This document shows, one piece after another, positions 8,855 to 17,432 of a DNA stretch of 64,000 nucleotides. Within the stretch, counting starts at the first letter, position 1, and every line of letters starts with the position of its first letter. Below the pieces are notes generated by a model. It made no database searches, was not told the DNA's origin, and worked only from the letters and a program-made list of their open reading frames with translations. Both the position numbers and the translations under genes were made by a program. This stretch comes from Cellulophaga fucicola (GTDB lineage: Bacteria > Bacteroidota > Bacteroidia > Flavobacteriales > Flavobacteriaceae). The stretch covers positions 627,579 to 691,578 of the forward strand of contig NZ_FPIY01000002.1 of the NCBI RefSeq assembly GCF_900119145.1, read 5' to 3'.

Positions 8855-11800
8855 TTATGATTCTTGTGTATTTCTCACTTTAACATGATAGAAAACATTT
8901 GGCTTTGTACCAACGTGCTCTAATAAATGATACATACGATTGCTGTCTTTTAATTCTGCAACCTCACTTTCCTTATCATTTATATCTCCAAATACCATTG
9001 CACCACTACTACATGCAGCAGAACAAGCTGTTTGAAACTCACTATCCTTAACTGTACGCCCGTCTCTCTTAGCATCTAAAATTGACTTTTGAGTCATTTG
9101 GATACACATAGAGCATTTTTCCATTACCCCACGAGAACGAACATTTACATCTGGATTAATTACCATTTTTCCTAAATCATTATTCATATGGTAATCAAAC
9201 TCGTCATTGTTATTATACAAGAACCAGTTAAAACGACGCACCTTGTAAGGACAGTTGTTTGCACAATATCTTGTACCAACACATCTGTTATACGCCATAT
9301 GGTTTTGACCTTGTCTACTATGAGATGTTGCAGCAACAGGACATACTGTTTCACACGGAGCGTGATTACAGTGCTGACACATTACCGGTTGAAAAGCAAC
9401 TTGAGGATTAGCAGAAGGATCTTCTAACTCACCAAATCCACTTAAAGAACCTTTATCTCCAGTTAAACCATCAAACTCATCTTTCTTAATATTATCACCT
9501 TCAAAAGTCTCCTCAGAAGAATAATATCTATCTATACGCAACCAGTGCATATCTCTAGACTTACGAATTTCATCTTTACCAACTACAGGCACATTGTTTT
9601 CTGCGTGACATGCTATAACACAAGCCCCACAACCAGTACATGCATTTAAATCTATAGATAAGTTAAAGTGATGTCCAATAGAACGATCAAAATCATCCCA
9701 CAAACTAACTGAAACAGCATCTACTTCCTCATGATTTAATGACACCTTAGGAGAAGGATTCCATTCTGCATGATCTTTAGTATTAAAAATCTCTAATGTA
9801 GTCTCCTTAATAATATCTCCCCTACCCATTAATGTTTTATGCAACTGAACACATGCAAACTCGTGCATACCATCAGCTTTAGAAACAGAAACAGATTGAT
9901 TAGAAACACCACCTTGATACAATGCAAAAGCATTTACACCAGTTTGCATTTCTGACTGCAATCCTGATTTTCTACCATAACCAAACGAAAGACCAATAGA
10001 TCCTGGCGCTTGACCTGGCTGAATAATAACAGGAACTCCTTTTAATTCTGAATCCCCAACCTTAACATTTACCTTACTACCATCTAAACCACCATTAGCA
10101 ACATGATCATTAATAAGATCTAATTTCTCTGCATCCGCTTTAGAAATAGTAACATAATTATCCCAAGAAACCCTTGTAATTGGATCTGGAAATTCTTGCA
10201 ACCATGGGTTATTAGCCTGTTGACCATCTCCCATACCCACTTTAGAATATAAAACCAACTCCATATCTGAAGAAGTTGATTTAGACAACTTAGAGGCTGC
10301 CATAGATAAATCTACTAAAGAAGAAACTACTGGCTCTTCAGAAATAACTGAAGCTACAGTTTCCTCAACAACATCCACAATTGTAGATGACGCCTTATAA
10401 ACACCATCATGTAGTGCTTTATTCCACTCACCACCTCCTAATATAGAAGAGCTCCAAGTTTCTTTAATATAATCGTAATACGTTTTATCAGAACCCATCC
10501 ACATTAATAATGAAGATTGGAATTGACGCGTATCAAAAATTTCTTTAATTGTAGGCTGCATTAACGCATAGTGCCCTTTCTTAATCTGAACATCTCCCCA
10601 AGACTCTAAGTAATTTGGAGCTGCAGCAGCATAAGTAGAAACCGCCACAGTTTCATTATTGTTCTGCGCAAATGTTACTGATAAATCTACCTTAGACAAA
10701 GCATCCGTAAACCCTGCCGAATTAGGCATAGTATAAACAGGATTAACACCATCCATAAGAAGTGCCCCAACTTTTCCAGACTTCATATCTGCCACTAACT
10801 TAGCAACAGCTTTTGCATCACCTTGCCTAACATATTTAGGAGCTTTTGCATCAAAAGCAAAACTAGAAAAAGACTCATTAATTGCTAAAACAATAGCCTG
10901 AGCATCTTTATCATCTAAACCTGTTACAAGAACCGCTTTTTTACCTGCTTTTTTAAATTCCTGAGCCGTAGCATCTACCACCTTAGAAATATTCTCTGGC
11001 AAATTACCACCTACAGAAACACCCATTAACTTACCATACAACTTAGCCAAAGCTATTTTTTGTTGTGATGGAGTTAACAAAACTCTCTTATCTGCATTAG
11101 CACCAGTTAAAGACATATTAGCCTCAAACTGTATATGCCTAGACATTTTTCCTTTCTTAGGAATACGACCTGCCGAATAAGCACTATCATATCCACCACC
11201 TTGCCAGTCACCTAAGAAATCCGCTCCAATAGAAACTATTAAATCAGCTTTACTAAAGTCATAATCTGCCAAAGCTCTTTCTCCATACTTCTCCTCAAAA
11301 GCACTTAAAGCAGCTTCTGCAGAAATAGCATCATAAGTAACATGCTTTACATTATCACCGTAAACCTCTTTAAATTCCGCAACCAACTTAGTTGTAGACG
11401 GACTAGCGTAAGTCTGAGTTAATAATGCAATTTGCTTACTAGACCCTTTTAATGAAGCCAATTTAGATTTAACTGCCGAATCTAAAACAGACCACTCTAC
11501 AGCCTCACCTTTAGCCAAAGGACCTTGCAATCTTTTACTATCATACAAAGACAAAACAGAAGCCTGAACACGAGCATTTGCCGATCCATTAACTTTAGCA
11601 TCTGTATTATTTTCTATTTTTATTGGCCTACCCTCACGAGTCTTAACCAATACACTTGCAAAATCAAAACCATCTGCTATTGTTGTTGCATAATAATTAG
11701 CAACACCAGGAATAATTTGATCTGGCTGAACCACATAAGGTATAGATTTTACAACAGGTCCTTCACAAGCAGCCATTGTTGCAGCAGCAGTACTAAAACC

Positions 11801-11977
11801 TACATACTTTAAAAAATCTCTCCTGTTAGTAGAACTAGCCGCTAAACCTTCCTTATTTCCTAAGAAATCTTCAACAGGAATCTCCTGAACAAATTCGTTT
11901 TGTTTTAGCGCCTCAACAATGGAATCGTTAGGATTTAACTCCGCTTCGCTTTTCCAATATTTTTTGTTTGATGACAT
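8855..11977 (-). CDS. actB: Alternative complex III iron-sulfur subunit ActB (TAT-variant molybdopterin-like protein)
   Basis: The 1040-residue periplasmic subunit fuses a molybdopterin-oxidoreductase-like domain (without obvious cofactor use) to a ferredoxin-like domain. A twin-arginine type signal is present but displaced inward: NRRDFLKYVGFSTAAATMA begins near residue 51, followed by Cys71, typical of the TAT-variant family. The C-terminal third carries four cysteine clusters for iron-sulfur centres: CTGCGACVIAC, CQHCNHAPCETVCP, CVGTRYCANNCP and CSMCIQMTQ with a later CSAAC. It links ActC to the haem subunit ActA. It lies between actA and actC, with 35 and 32 base gaps. Identification is very secure. 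Confidence 0.95.
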   Translation of the reverse strand: MSSNKKYWKSEAELNPNDSIVEALKQNEFVQEIPVEDFLGNKEGLAASSTNRRDFLKYVGFSTAAATMAACEGPVVKSIPYVVQPDQIIPGVANYYATTIADGFDFASVLVKTREGRPIKIENNTDAKVNGSANARVQASVLSLYDSKRLQGPLAKGEAVEWSVLDSAVKSKLASLKGSSKQIALLTQTYASPSTTKLVAEFKEVYGDNVKHVTYDAISAEAALSAFEEKYGERALADYDFSKADLIVSIGADFLGDWQGGGYDSAYSAGRIPKKGKMSRHIQFEANMSLTGANADKRVLLTPSQQKIALAKLYGKLMGVSVGGNLPENISKVVDATAQEFKKAGKKAVLVTGLDDKDAQAIVLAINESFSSFAFDAKAPKYVRQGDAKAVAKLVADMKSGKVGALLMDGVNPVYTMPNSAGFTDALSKVDLSVTFAQNNNETVAVSTYAAAAPNYLESWGDVQIKKGHYALMQPTIKEIFDTRQFQSSLLMWMGSDKTYYDYIKETWSSSILGGGEWNKALHDGVYKASSTIVDVVEETVASVISEEPVVSSLVDLSMAASKLSKSTSSDMELVLYSKVGMGDGQQANNPWLQEFPDPITRVSWDNYVTISKADAEKLDLINDHVANGGLDGSKVNVKVGDSELKGVPVIIQPGQAPGSIGLSFGYGRKSGLQSEMQTGVNAFALYQGGVSNQSVSVSKADGMHEFACVQLHKTLMGRGDIIKETTLEIFNTKDHAEWNPSPKVSLNHEEVDAVSVSLWDDFDRSIGHHFNLSIDLNACTGCGACVIACHAENNVPVVGKDEIRKSRDMHWLRIDRYYSSEETFEGDNIKKDEFDGLTGDKGSLSGFGELEDPSANPQVAFQPVMCQHCNHAPCETVCPVAATSHSRQGQNHMAYNRCVGTRYCANNCPYKVRRFNWFLYNNNDEFDYHMNNDLGKMVINPDVNVRSRGVMEKCSMCIQMTQKSILDAKRDGRTVKDSEFQTACSAACSSGAMVFGDINDKESEVAELKDSNRMYHLLEHVGTKPNVFYHVKVRNTQES

Positions 11978-12012
11978 ACGATATATCTGAAATTATCTTC
12001 TTTTACAATCAA

Positions 12013-13341
12013 TTAATAGTGACACTTACCACATTCTAAACCACCCTGCATAGCAGCCGTAAGCTTCTCTACACCATATTTTTTAGAAAGCTCTTTATGA
12101 ATTTTATCATAATAAGCATTACCTTCCATCTTAACATTTGTTTCTCTATGACAGTTAATACACCAACCCATAGTTAATGGAGCATGCTGACTAACAACTT
12201 CCATTTCCTCAATTGGACCGTGACAAGTCTGACACTCTACACCAGCAACAGTTACGTGCTGAGAGTGATTAAAGTAAACAAAGTCTGGCAAATTATGAAT
12301 TCTAACCCACTCTACAGGCTTAGACTCACCAGTATATTTTTGATTTTCCTCATCCCAACCAACGGCAGCATAAAGCTTTTTAATCTCTTTAGTATAAAAT
12401 TCGTTTGTATACCCATTTTCTATATCTGACTGAGAAGGTCCTTCTGGATTTCCTTTGTACTCATAAATAGATTTATGACAATTCATACAAACATTTAATG
12501 AAGGTATACCCGAAGTCTTAGAAACTCTTGCAGAAGAGTGGCAATACTTACAATCTACCTTATTATCTCCAGCATGCACCTTATGAGAAAAATGAATAGG
12601 CTGAATTGGCTCATAACCTTGATCGATACCAACCTGCATAAAGAACCCATAAACAAAGTAAGCACTTGTTAATAACAAAAACACAACAGAAACCAACACT
12701 AAAAATTGATTCTTAACAAAAGCCTTCCAAATTGGAATTCTTTTCTCTGCCTTTTCACGTTCAACATCAATGCCATTTGCCTTAGCAATATTACGCAAAG
12801 TCATATTCACCATAAACAACATAGCAACCAACAAAGCAAAAACCAAAGCCAAAGCCCCTAATATAACTTCATTAGAAACACCACTAGAATCAGAAGAACC
12901 CTCACCAGTCGTCGGAACCACCGCAGAAGCAGCAGGCTTTTCTTCTTTCGCCGCAGTATAAGCCAAGATATTATCAATATCCTCATTACTTAACGTTGGA
13001 AACGGAGTCATTGCAGTATTGTTATATTCTGCAAAAACCTTATTCGCATAAGAATCTCCTGACTTAATAACACCCGCACTATTTTTCACCCATGCGTAAA
13101 TCCACTCACGATCTAAACCTTCTTCATCAGCTAAGCGAGACTCCACATTCCTTAAAGCAGGACCAGTACCTTTTCTATCTAAAGAGTGACACGATGCACA
13201 ATTCTGATTAAAGATCTGCTTCCCTTTCGCAGGATCAGCGTTTTCTGATTGAGAAAATAGGGATACTGAAAATAGCATTATAGCTATCAGATTGATACCC
13301 AAAAATTTAGAAAGTTGATTACGGTATAAAACCTTTTTCAT
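12013..13341 (-). CDS. actA: Alternative complex III multihaem cytochrome c subunit ActA
   Basis: First gene of the act-cox operon. The 442-residue protein has a signal-like N-terminus (to about 31), a monohaem cytochrome c domain with CASCH at 48-52 and a candidate distal Met111, two hydrophobic helices (about 158-180 and 211-235), then a C-terminal cluster of five CxxCH motifs at about 264, 285, 370, 394 and 437. That gives six haem sites in total, whereas the classical description of ActA is pentahaem; the five C-terminal motifs match that core and the first is an additional fused domain. The extra domain could pass electrons directly to cytochrome oxidase, encoded in the same operon without a cytochrome domain of its own; this is inference. 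Confidence 0.93.
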   Translation of the reverse strand: MKKVLYRNQLSKFLGINLIAIMLFSVSLFSQSENADPAKGKQIFNQNCASCHSLDRKGTGPALRNVESRLADEEGLDREWIYAWVKNSAGVIKSGDSYANKVFAEYNNTAMTPFPTLSNEDIDNILAYTAAKEEKPAASAVVPTTGEGSSDSSGVSNEVILGALALVFALLVAMLFMVNMTLRNIAKANGIDVEREKAEKRIPIWKAFVKNQFLVLVSVVFLLLTSAYFVYGFFMQVGIDQGYEPIQPIHFSHKVHAGDNKVDCKYCHSSARVSKTSGIPSLNVCMNCHKSIYEYKGNPEGPSQSDIENGYTNEFYTKEIKKLYAAVGWDEENQKYTGESKPVEWVRIHNLPDFVYFNHSQHVTVAGVECQTCHGPIEEMEVVSQHAPLTMGWCINCHRETNVKMEGNAYYDKIHKELSKKYGVEKLTAAMQGGLECGKCHY

Positions 13342-13424
13342 ATTTAAAATATTTCTATCGAAATCTTGGCACGATATTTACTATACAATGGACACACGCC
13401 ATTTATCGCTTCTTAAATTGAAGG

Positions 13425-13432
13425 CAAAAATA
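13425..13432 (-). promoter_or_regulatory. Candidate -7 element for the act-cox operon
   Basis: On the minus strand the octamer TATTTTTG matches the Bacteroidota TAnnTTTG consensus, about 83 bases upstream of the actA start. No good TTTG was found at the expected 17-23 spacing, so the call is tentative. Confidence 0.4.
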
Positions 13433-13531
13433 CGACATAGACTTAAATTTGGAAATGTTAAGGGATTGATAATTTATAATTTATAATTATTCTAAATAAT
13501 ATTTATGCCTTATGTTTGATTTATAATATTT

Positions 13532-13539
13532 TACATTTG
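13532..13539 (+). promoter_or_regulatory. Candidate -7 element for the first SPOR-domain gene
   Basis: TACATTTG is an exact TAnnTTTG match 32 bases upstream of the ATG at 13572. The nearest upstream TTTG (13515-13518) is only 13 bases away, closer than usual, so the -33 part is uncertain. Confidence 0.45.
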
Positions 13540-13571
13540 TATTAGCATATTAACATTAACATATACTACCA

Positions 13572-13946
13572 ATGAAAACACTTTACTGCAGCATACTATG
13601 CCTTACTTTAAGCGCTTTTAGCTTTGCTCAAGAAGGAGAAGTAACAATTAATCAAGATAAAAACATTGATAAACTTCTAAATCTATATACAGAAAGCAAC
13701 AAAACATCTAAATATTACACAATACAAATACACTCTAGCCAAAGCCCTTCTAGAGCAAATAGCGAAAAATCTGAAGCTCAAGGAAATTTCCCAGATTGGT
13801 TTACAGAGATCAGCTTTGACCAGCCAAACTACAAAGTTAGAATTGGAAAATTCAACACTAAATTTGAAGCTCAACAAAAACTAATAGAAGCCCACAAAAA
13901 ATACCCTAACGCCTTCTTAATTGCAGATCAAAGGGAGAAAAAATAA
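13572..13946 (+). CDS. Small secreted SPOR-domain protein (first of two)
   Basis: A 124-residue exported protein: signal peptide about residues 1-19 (ending FSFAQ), a short charged spacer, then a C-terminal SPOR-like fold from about 48 (YYTIQIHSSQSPSRANSE) to 118 (YKVRIGKFNTKFEAQQKL, FLIADQ). SPOR domains bind denuded septal peptidoglycan, so a periplasmic or envelope role is likely; the short length leaves only the binding module. The mature start QEGE is shared with the next gene at 14080, showing that the two are paralogues. It has its own terminator at 13964. Confidence 0.75.
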   Translation: MKTLYCSILCLTLSAFSFAQEGEVTINQDKNIDKLLNLYTESNKTSKYYTIQIHSSQSPSRANSEKSEAQGNFPDWFTEISFDQPNYKVRIGKFNTKFEAQQKLIEAHKKYPNAFLIADQREKK

Positions 13947-13963
13947 ATACAACATTAAACTAC

Positions 13964-13995
13964 AAAGGCGACTCAGAAATGAGTCGCCTTTTTTT
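13964..13995 (+). terminator. Terminator after the first SPOR gene
   Basis: Stem GGCGACTCA (13967-13975), loop GAAA, TGAGTCGCC (13980-13988), with flanking A and a run of seven T. The core 20-mer is the exact reverse complement of the core of the terminator at 14470-14489. Confidence 0.93.
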
Positions 13996-14079
13996 ATTTT
14001 GAATAAGCACACATTTAGACAAAATTTTAAAGTGTCACAATAAAATCCTAATTTTATAAAGAAACAAAACCCAATACAT

Positions 14080-14445
14080 ATGAAGACAAAAAAAATATAC
14101 AGCTCAATACTTCTAATGACTTTGTGCACAATATGCATTGCTCAAGAAGGAGAAACAATCACCAAAAAAGAACAAAAAAACACACAAGAAATAAAAAGCA
14201 GCAAACTAATTACACCACCTTTCTCTATACAAATAGCCAACAACAAAAACCTTAAAGAAGCTAAAGAAATAAAAGCAAAAGCAACAAGAGAATTTCCCAG
14301 CATCACAGCACATATAAAACCCAATAACCAGAAATACAATGTTATACTAGGAGATTTTAAAACCTTAGAAGAAGCACAGAAAAAAATAGCATTAATTAAA
14401 AACAAACATCCAGAATCAGTCCTAATTTCAAATCAAAAAAACTGA
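14080..14445 (+). CDS. Small secreted SPOR-domain protein (second of two)
   Basis: A 121-residue paralogue of the preceding gene: signal peptide to about residue 21 (CTICIAQ), mature start QEGE as in the neighbour, a lysine-rich spacer and a SPOR-like domain from about 47 (FSIQIANNKNLKEAKE) to 115 (YNVILGDFKTLEEAQKKI, VLISNQ). Sequence between the two copies has diverged strongly except for the signal and SPOR key positions, indicating an old tandem duplication. Likely acts in the periplasm on peptidoglycan; no partner is encoded next to it. Lysine and Asn content is high, in line with the AT-rich gene. Confidence 0.72.
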   Translation: MKTKKIYSSILLMTLCTICIAQEGETITKKEQKNTQEIKSSKLITPPFSIQIANNKNLKEAKEIKAKATREFPSITAHIKPNNQKYNVILGDFKTLEEAQKKIALIKNKHPESVLISNQKN

Positions 14446-14463
14446 GGCATAAATAGCAAAAAC

Positions 14464-14498
14464 AAAAAAGCGACTCATTTCTGAGTCGCTTTTTTTTA
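14464..14498. terminator. Bidirectional terminator between the second SPOR gene and infB
   Basis: Stem GCGACTCA (14470-14477), loop TTTC, TGAGTCGC (14482-14489), with a T-run on the plus side and A-run (T on the minus strand) on the other. It can end both the plus-strand SPOR gene and the minus-strand rimP-nusA-infB transcript. Confidence 0.92.
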
Positions 14499-14517
14499 TA
14501 TATAGATTAAAAAAGTA

Positions 14518-17397
14518 TTACTTCAACTTTTTCTTTACTGCTACTTCTTGGAAAGCTTCAACTATATCACCCTCTTTAATATCATTGTAGTTCTTAACCT
14601 GAAGACCACAATCATACCCTTTAGCAACCTCCTTAGCATCATCTTTAAATCTCTTTAATGAAGACAACTCTCCTGTATAGATAACTACACCATCACGTAT
14701 TAAACGTATTCCGGCACTTCTAACCAATTTACCAGTTAACACCATACAACCTGCAATTGTACCCACCTTAGATATTTTAAAGGTTTCACGAATCTCAGCA
14801 GTACCTAATATCTCTTCCTTCATCTCTGGAGAAAGCATACCTTCCATTGCATCTTTAAGATCGTTAATTGCAGCATAAATAATAGAATACATTCTAATAT
14901 CTATTTCTTCTTTCTCTGCAATCATTCTTGCATTACCCATTGGCCTTACATTAAATCCTATAATAATTGCATCAGAAGCAGAAGCTAACAACACATCAGA
15001 TTCCGTAATTGGACCAACAGCTTTATGTATAATATTTACTTGTATCTCCTCAGTAGAAAGTTTCTGGAAAGAATCTGTTAAAGCCTCAACAGAACCATCA
15101 ACATCACCCTTAAGAATAATATTAAGCTCTTTAAAGTCTCCTAAAGCAATTCGTCTACCAATTTCATCTAAAGTAATATGACGTTGTGTACGTACAGATT
15201 GCTCTCTTTGCAATTGAGATCGCTTAGATGCTATTTGCTTAGCCTCGCGCTCATCCAATAAAACATTAAACTTATCACCTGCTTGCGGAGCACCATCCAA
15301 ACCTAATATAGATATTGGAGTTGAAGGACCAACTTCTTGAACATTATTACCACGCTCATCTTGCATTGCCTTAATCTTACCACTACAAGTACCCGCTAAA
15401 ACATAGTCACCTATTTTTAATGTACCTGACTGAACTAAGATTGTAGAAACATAACCCCTACCTTTATCTAAGAACGCCTCTACAACTGTACCAGAAGCTA
15501 ACTTATCTGGATTAGCCTTAAGCTCTAACAGCTCAGCTTCTAACAATACTTTTTCTAAAAGCTCCTTAACTCCTGTACCTTTTTTAGCAGATATCTCTTG
15601 AGATTGTATTTTACCACCCCAATCTTCTACCAATAAATTCATTTGAGAAAGCCCCTCTTTAATCCTATCAGGATTAGCCGCAGGTCTATCTATCTTATTA
15701 ATTGCAAAAACAATAGGAACTCCAGCAGCTTGCGCATGACTAATAGCTTCTTTTGTCTGTGGCATAATATCATCATCTGCCGCAATAACAATAATTGCAA
15801 TATCTGTAACTTGAGCACCACGTGCACGCATTGCCGTAAAGGCTTCGTGACCCGGAGTATCTAGGAATGCAATTTTTTGCCCATTATCTAACTTAACACC
15901 ATATGCACCAATATGCTGTGTAATACCACCACTTTCACCAGCAATTACATTTTCTTTACGAATGTAATCTAACAATGAAGTTTTACCGTGATCTACGTGA
16001 CCCATAACAGTAACAATAGGAGCTCTTTCTTTTAAATCCTCTGGTGAATCAACCTCTTCAACAATAGACTCTTCAATCTCTGCAGCTATAAATTCTACTT
16101 CATAACCAAATTCTTCTGCCACTATAGATAATGTTTCAGCATCTAAACGCTGATTCATAGTTACCATAATACCTAAAGACATACAAGCAGAAATAATCTG
16201 AGTACTAGAAACCTCCATCATTGTAGCAACCTCTCCAACAGTAACAAACTCTGTTACTTTTAAGATTTTACTCTCTAACTCTTGCTTTTCTAGATCCTTC
16301 TCTGTCTGCTGACGGTGTTGATCTCTTTTATCTCTTCTATGCTTTGCCCCTTTACCTTTTTTAGATTTACCTTGAAGTTTCTCCAAAGTCTCTCTAACTT
16401 GCTTTTGAACTTCCTCTTCAGTAGGCTCAACTTTTACAACAGGAGCACTATTAAATCTTCCTCTAGCAGCAACAGGTTTTCTAGCACCGCCAGTTTGACC
16501 TCCCGATCTCTGATTACCACCAGGACCTTTATTATTGCTAACTATTCTTTTACGACGCTTTTTCTTATCTGCGCCAGCACCAGCACCTTTAGGAGCCTCC
16601 TTCTTTTTAGGCTTATTAAATTGAGACAAATCAATTTTAGCACCCGTAAGTTTTGGCCCTGAAAGTTTTTGATATTGCGTTGTAATTACGTCGTTTTCTT
16701 TTGTCTCAGTAGCTTCTTCAGCAGGTTTCTCTGCTGGTTTTTTATCCGCTTCAACCTTAACAGGCTCTTCCTTTTTAACAGGAGCAACCGGAGCAGGTTT
16801 CTTTTTTACTGGAGCAGTCTTCTTTTTAATTGCATCCAAATCTATTTTACCAACAGTTTTTGGACCAGGCAATTCTACCTTAGTACTTTTTACAGTAGAA
16901 GCTTCTTTAGCCACAGTTTTTTCAACCGGCTTAGACTCTTCCTTAACCACAGGCTTTTCTTGCTGCACAGGCTTTTCCTCTTTTGGAGCTACCTTTTCTT
17001 GCACAGGAGCAGGCTTCTTTTTGCCAGCGTCAAGATCTATTTTACCAACTGTCTTTGGACCAGACAATTCGGCTTTAGCCTTAACAACTTCTTGAGCAGC
17101 CGCTCTTTTTTCTCTAGCCAAGCGCTTTTCTTCTTGCTCTTGCTCTAATTGCAATCTAAGCGCTTCTTTTTCTTTACGTTTTTCCTCGCCAACTTCCTTA
17201 GAAGCAACTTTCTTGCTCATATCCGTTTGGAATTCATCCAAAAGAATTTGATACACCTCATTGGAAATCTTAGTAGTAGGCCTTGCCTCCACCTCACGCC
17301 CTTTGGACGAAAGATGATCTATAGCCCTATCTAAAGAAATATTTAATTCCCTGAGGACTTTATTGAGCCTTATTGTTGCATTCTCTGCCATAAACAA
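14518..17397 (-). CDS. infB: Translation initiation factor IF-2
   Basis: GTPase that places initiator tRNA on the small ribosomal subunit. The 959-residue protein has an IF2-N module at the start, a long Lys/Pro/Glu/Ala-rich linker, a second IF2-N module around 375-440, the G domain with GHVDHGKT (about 466-473), DTPGHEAF and NKID, and the C-terminal beta-barrel and C2 domains. The linker contains three copies of a motif L-x-GPK-x-x-G-KIDL near residues 111, 176 and 245. The start at 17397 encodes MFMAEN; the Met two codons on (17391) is an equally plausible start. Last gene of rimP-nusA-infB, 35 bases after nusA. Confidence 0.97.
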   Translation of the reverse strand: MFMAENATIRLNKVLRELNISLDRAIDHLSSKGREVEARPTTKISNEVYQILLDEFQTDMSKKVASKEVGEEKRKEKEALRLQLEQEQEEKRLAREKRAAAQEVVKAKAELSGPKTVGKIDLDAGKKKPAPVQEKVAPKEEKPVQQEKPVVKEESKPVEKTVAKEASTVKSTKVELPGPKTVGKIDLDAIKKKTAPVKKKPAPVAPVKKEEPVKVEADKKPAEKPAEEATETKENDVITTQYQKLSGPKLTGAKIDLSQFNKPKKKEAPKGAGAGADKKKRRKRIVSNNKGPGGNQRSGGQTGGARKPVAARGRFNSAPVVKVEPTEEEVQKQVRETLEKLQGKSKKGKGAKHRRDKRDQHRQQTEKDLEKQELESKILKVTEFVTVGEVATMMEVSSTQIISACMSLGIMVTMNQRLDAETLSIVAEEFGYEVEFIAAEIEESIVEEVDSPEDLKERAPIVTVMGHVDHGKTSLLDYIRKENVIAGESGGITQHIGAYGVKLDNGQKIAFLDTPGHEAFTAMRARGAQVTDIAIIVIAADDDIMPQTKEAISHAQAAGVPIVFAINKIDRPAANPDRIKEGLSQMNLLVEDWGGKIQSQEISAKKGTGVKELLEKVLLEAELLELKANPDKLASGTVVEAFLDKGRGYVSTILVQSGTLKIGDYVLAGTCSGKIKAMQDERGNNVQEVGPSTPISILGLDGAPQAGDKFNVLLDEREAKQIASKRSQLQREQSVRTQRHITLDEIGRRIALGDFKELNIILKGDVDGSVEALTDSFQKLSTEEIQVNIIHKAVGPITESDVLLASASDAIIIGFNVRPMGNARMIAEKEEIDIRMYSIIYAAINDLKDAMEGMLSPEMKEEILGTAEIRETFKISKVGTIAGCMVLTGKLVRSAGIRLIRDGVVIYTGELSSLKRFKDDAKEVAKGYDCGLQVKNYNDIKEGDIVEAFQEVAVKKKLK

Positions 17398-17432
17398 GTA
17401 TTCGTATTCTTAAATTTTTGCTAATATATAGC

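Noticed and set aside
16315-17334. Three plus-strand frames (115, 159 and 61 residues) opposite infB
   Set aside because: They are antisense to the low-complexity Lys/Glu linker of IF-2 and consist mostly of Phe, Leu, Ser and Arg, as expected for the complement of such text.
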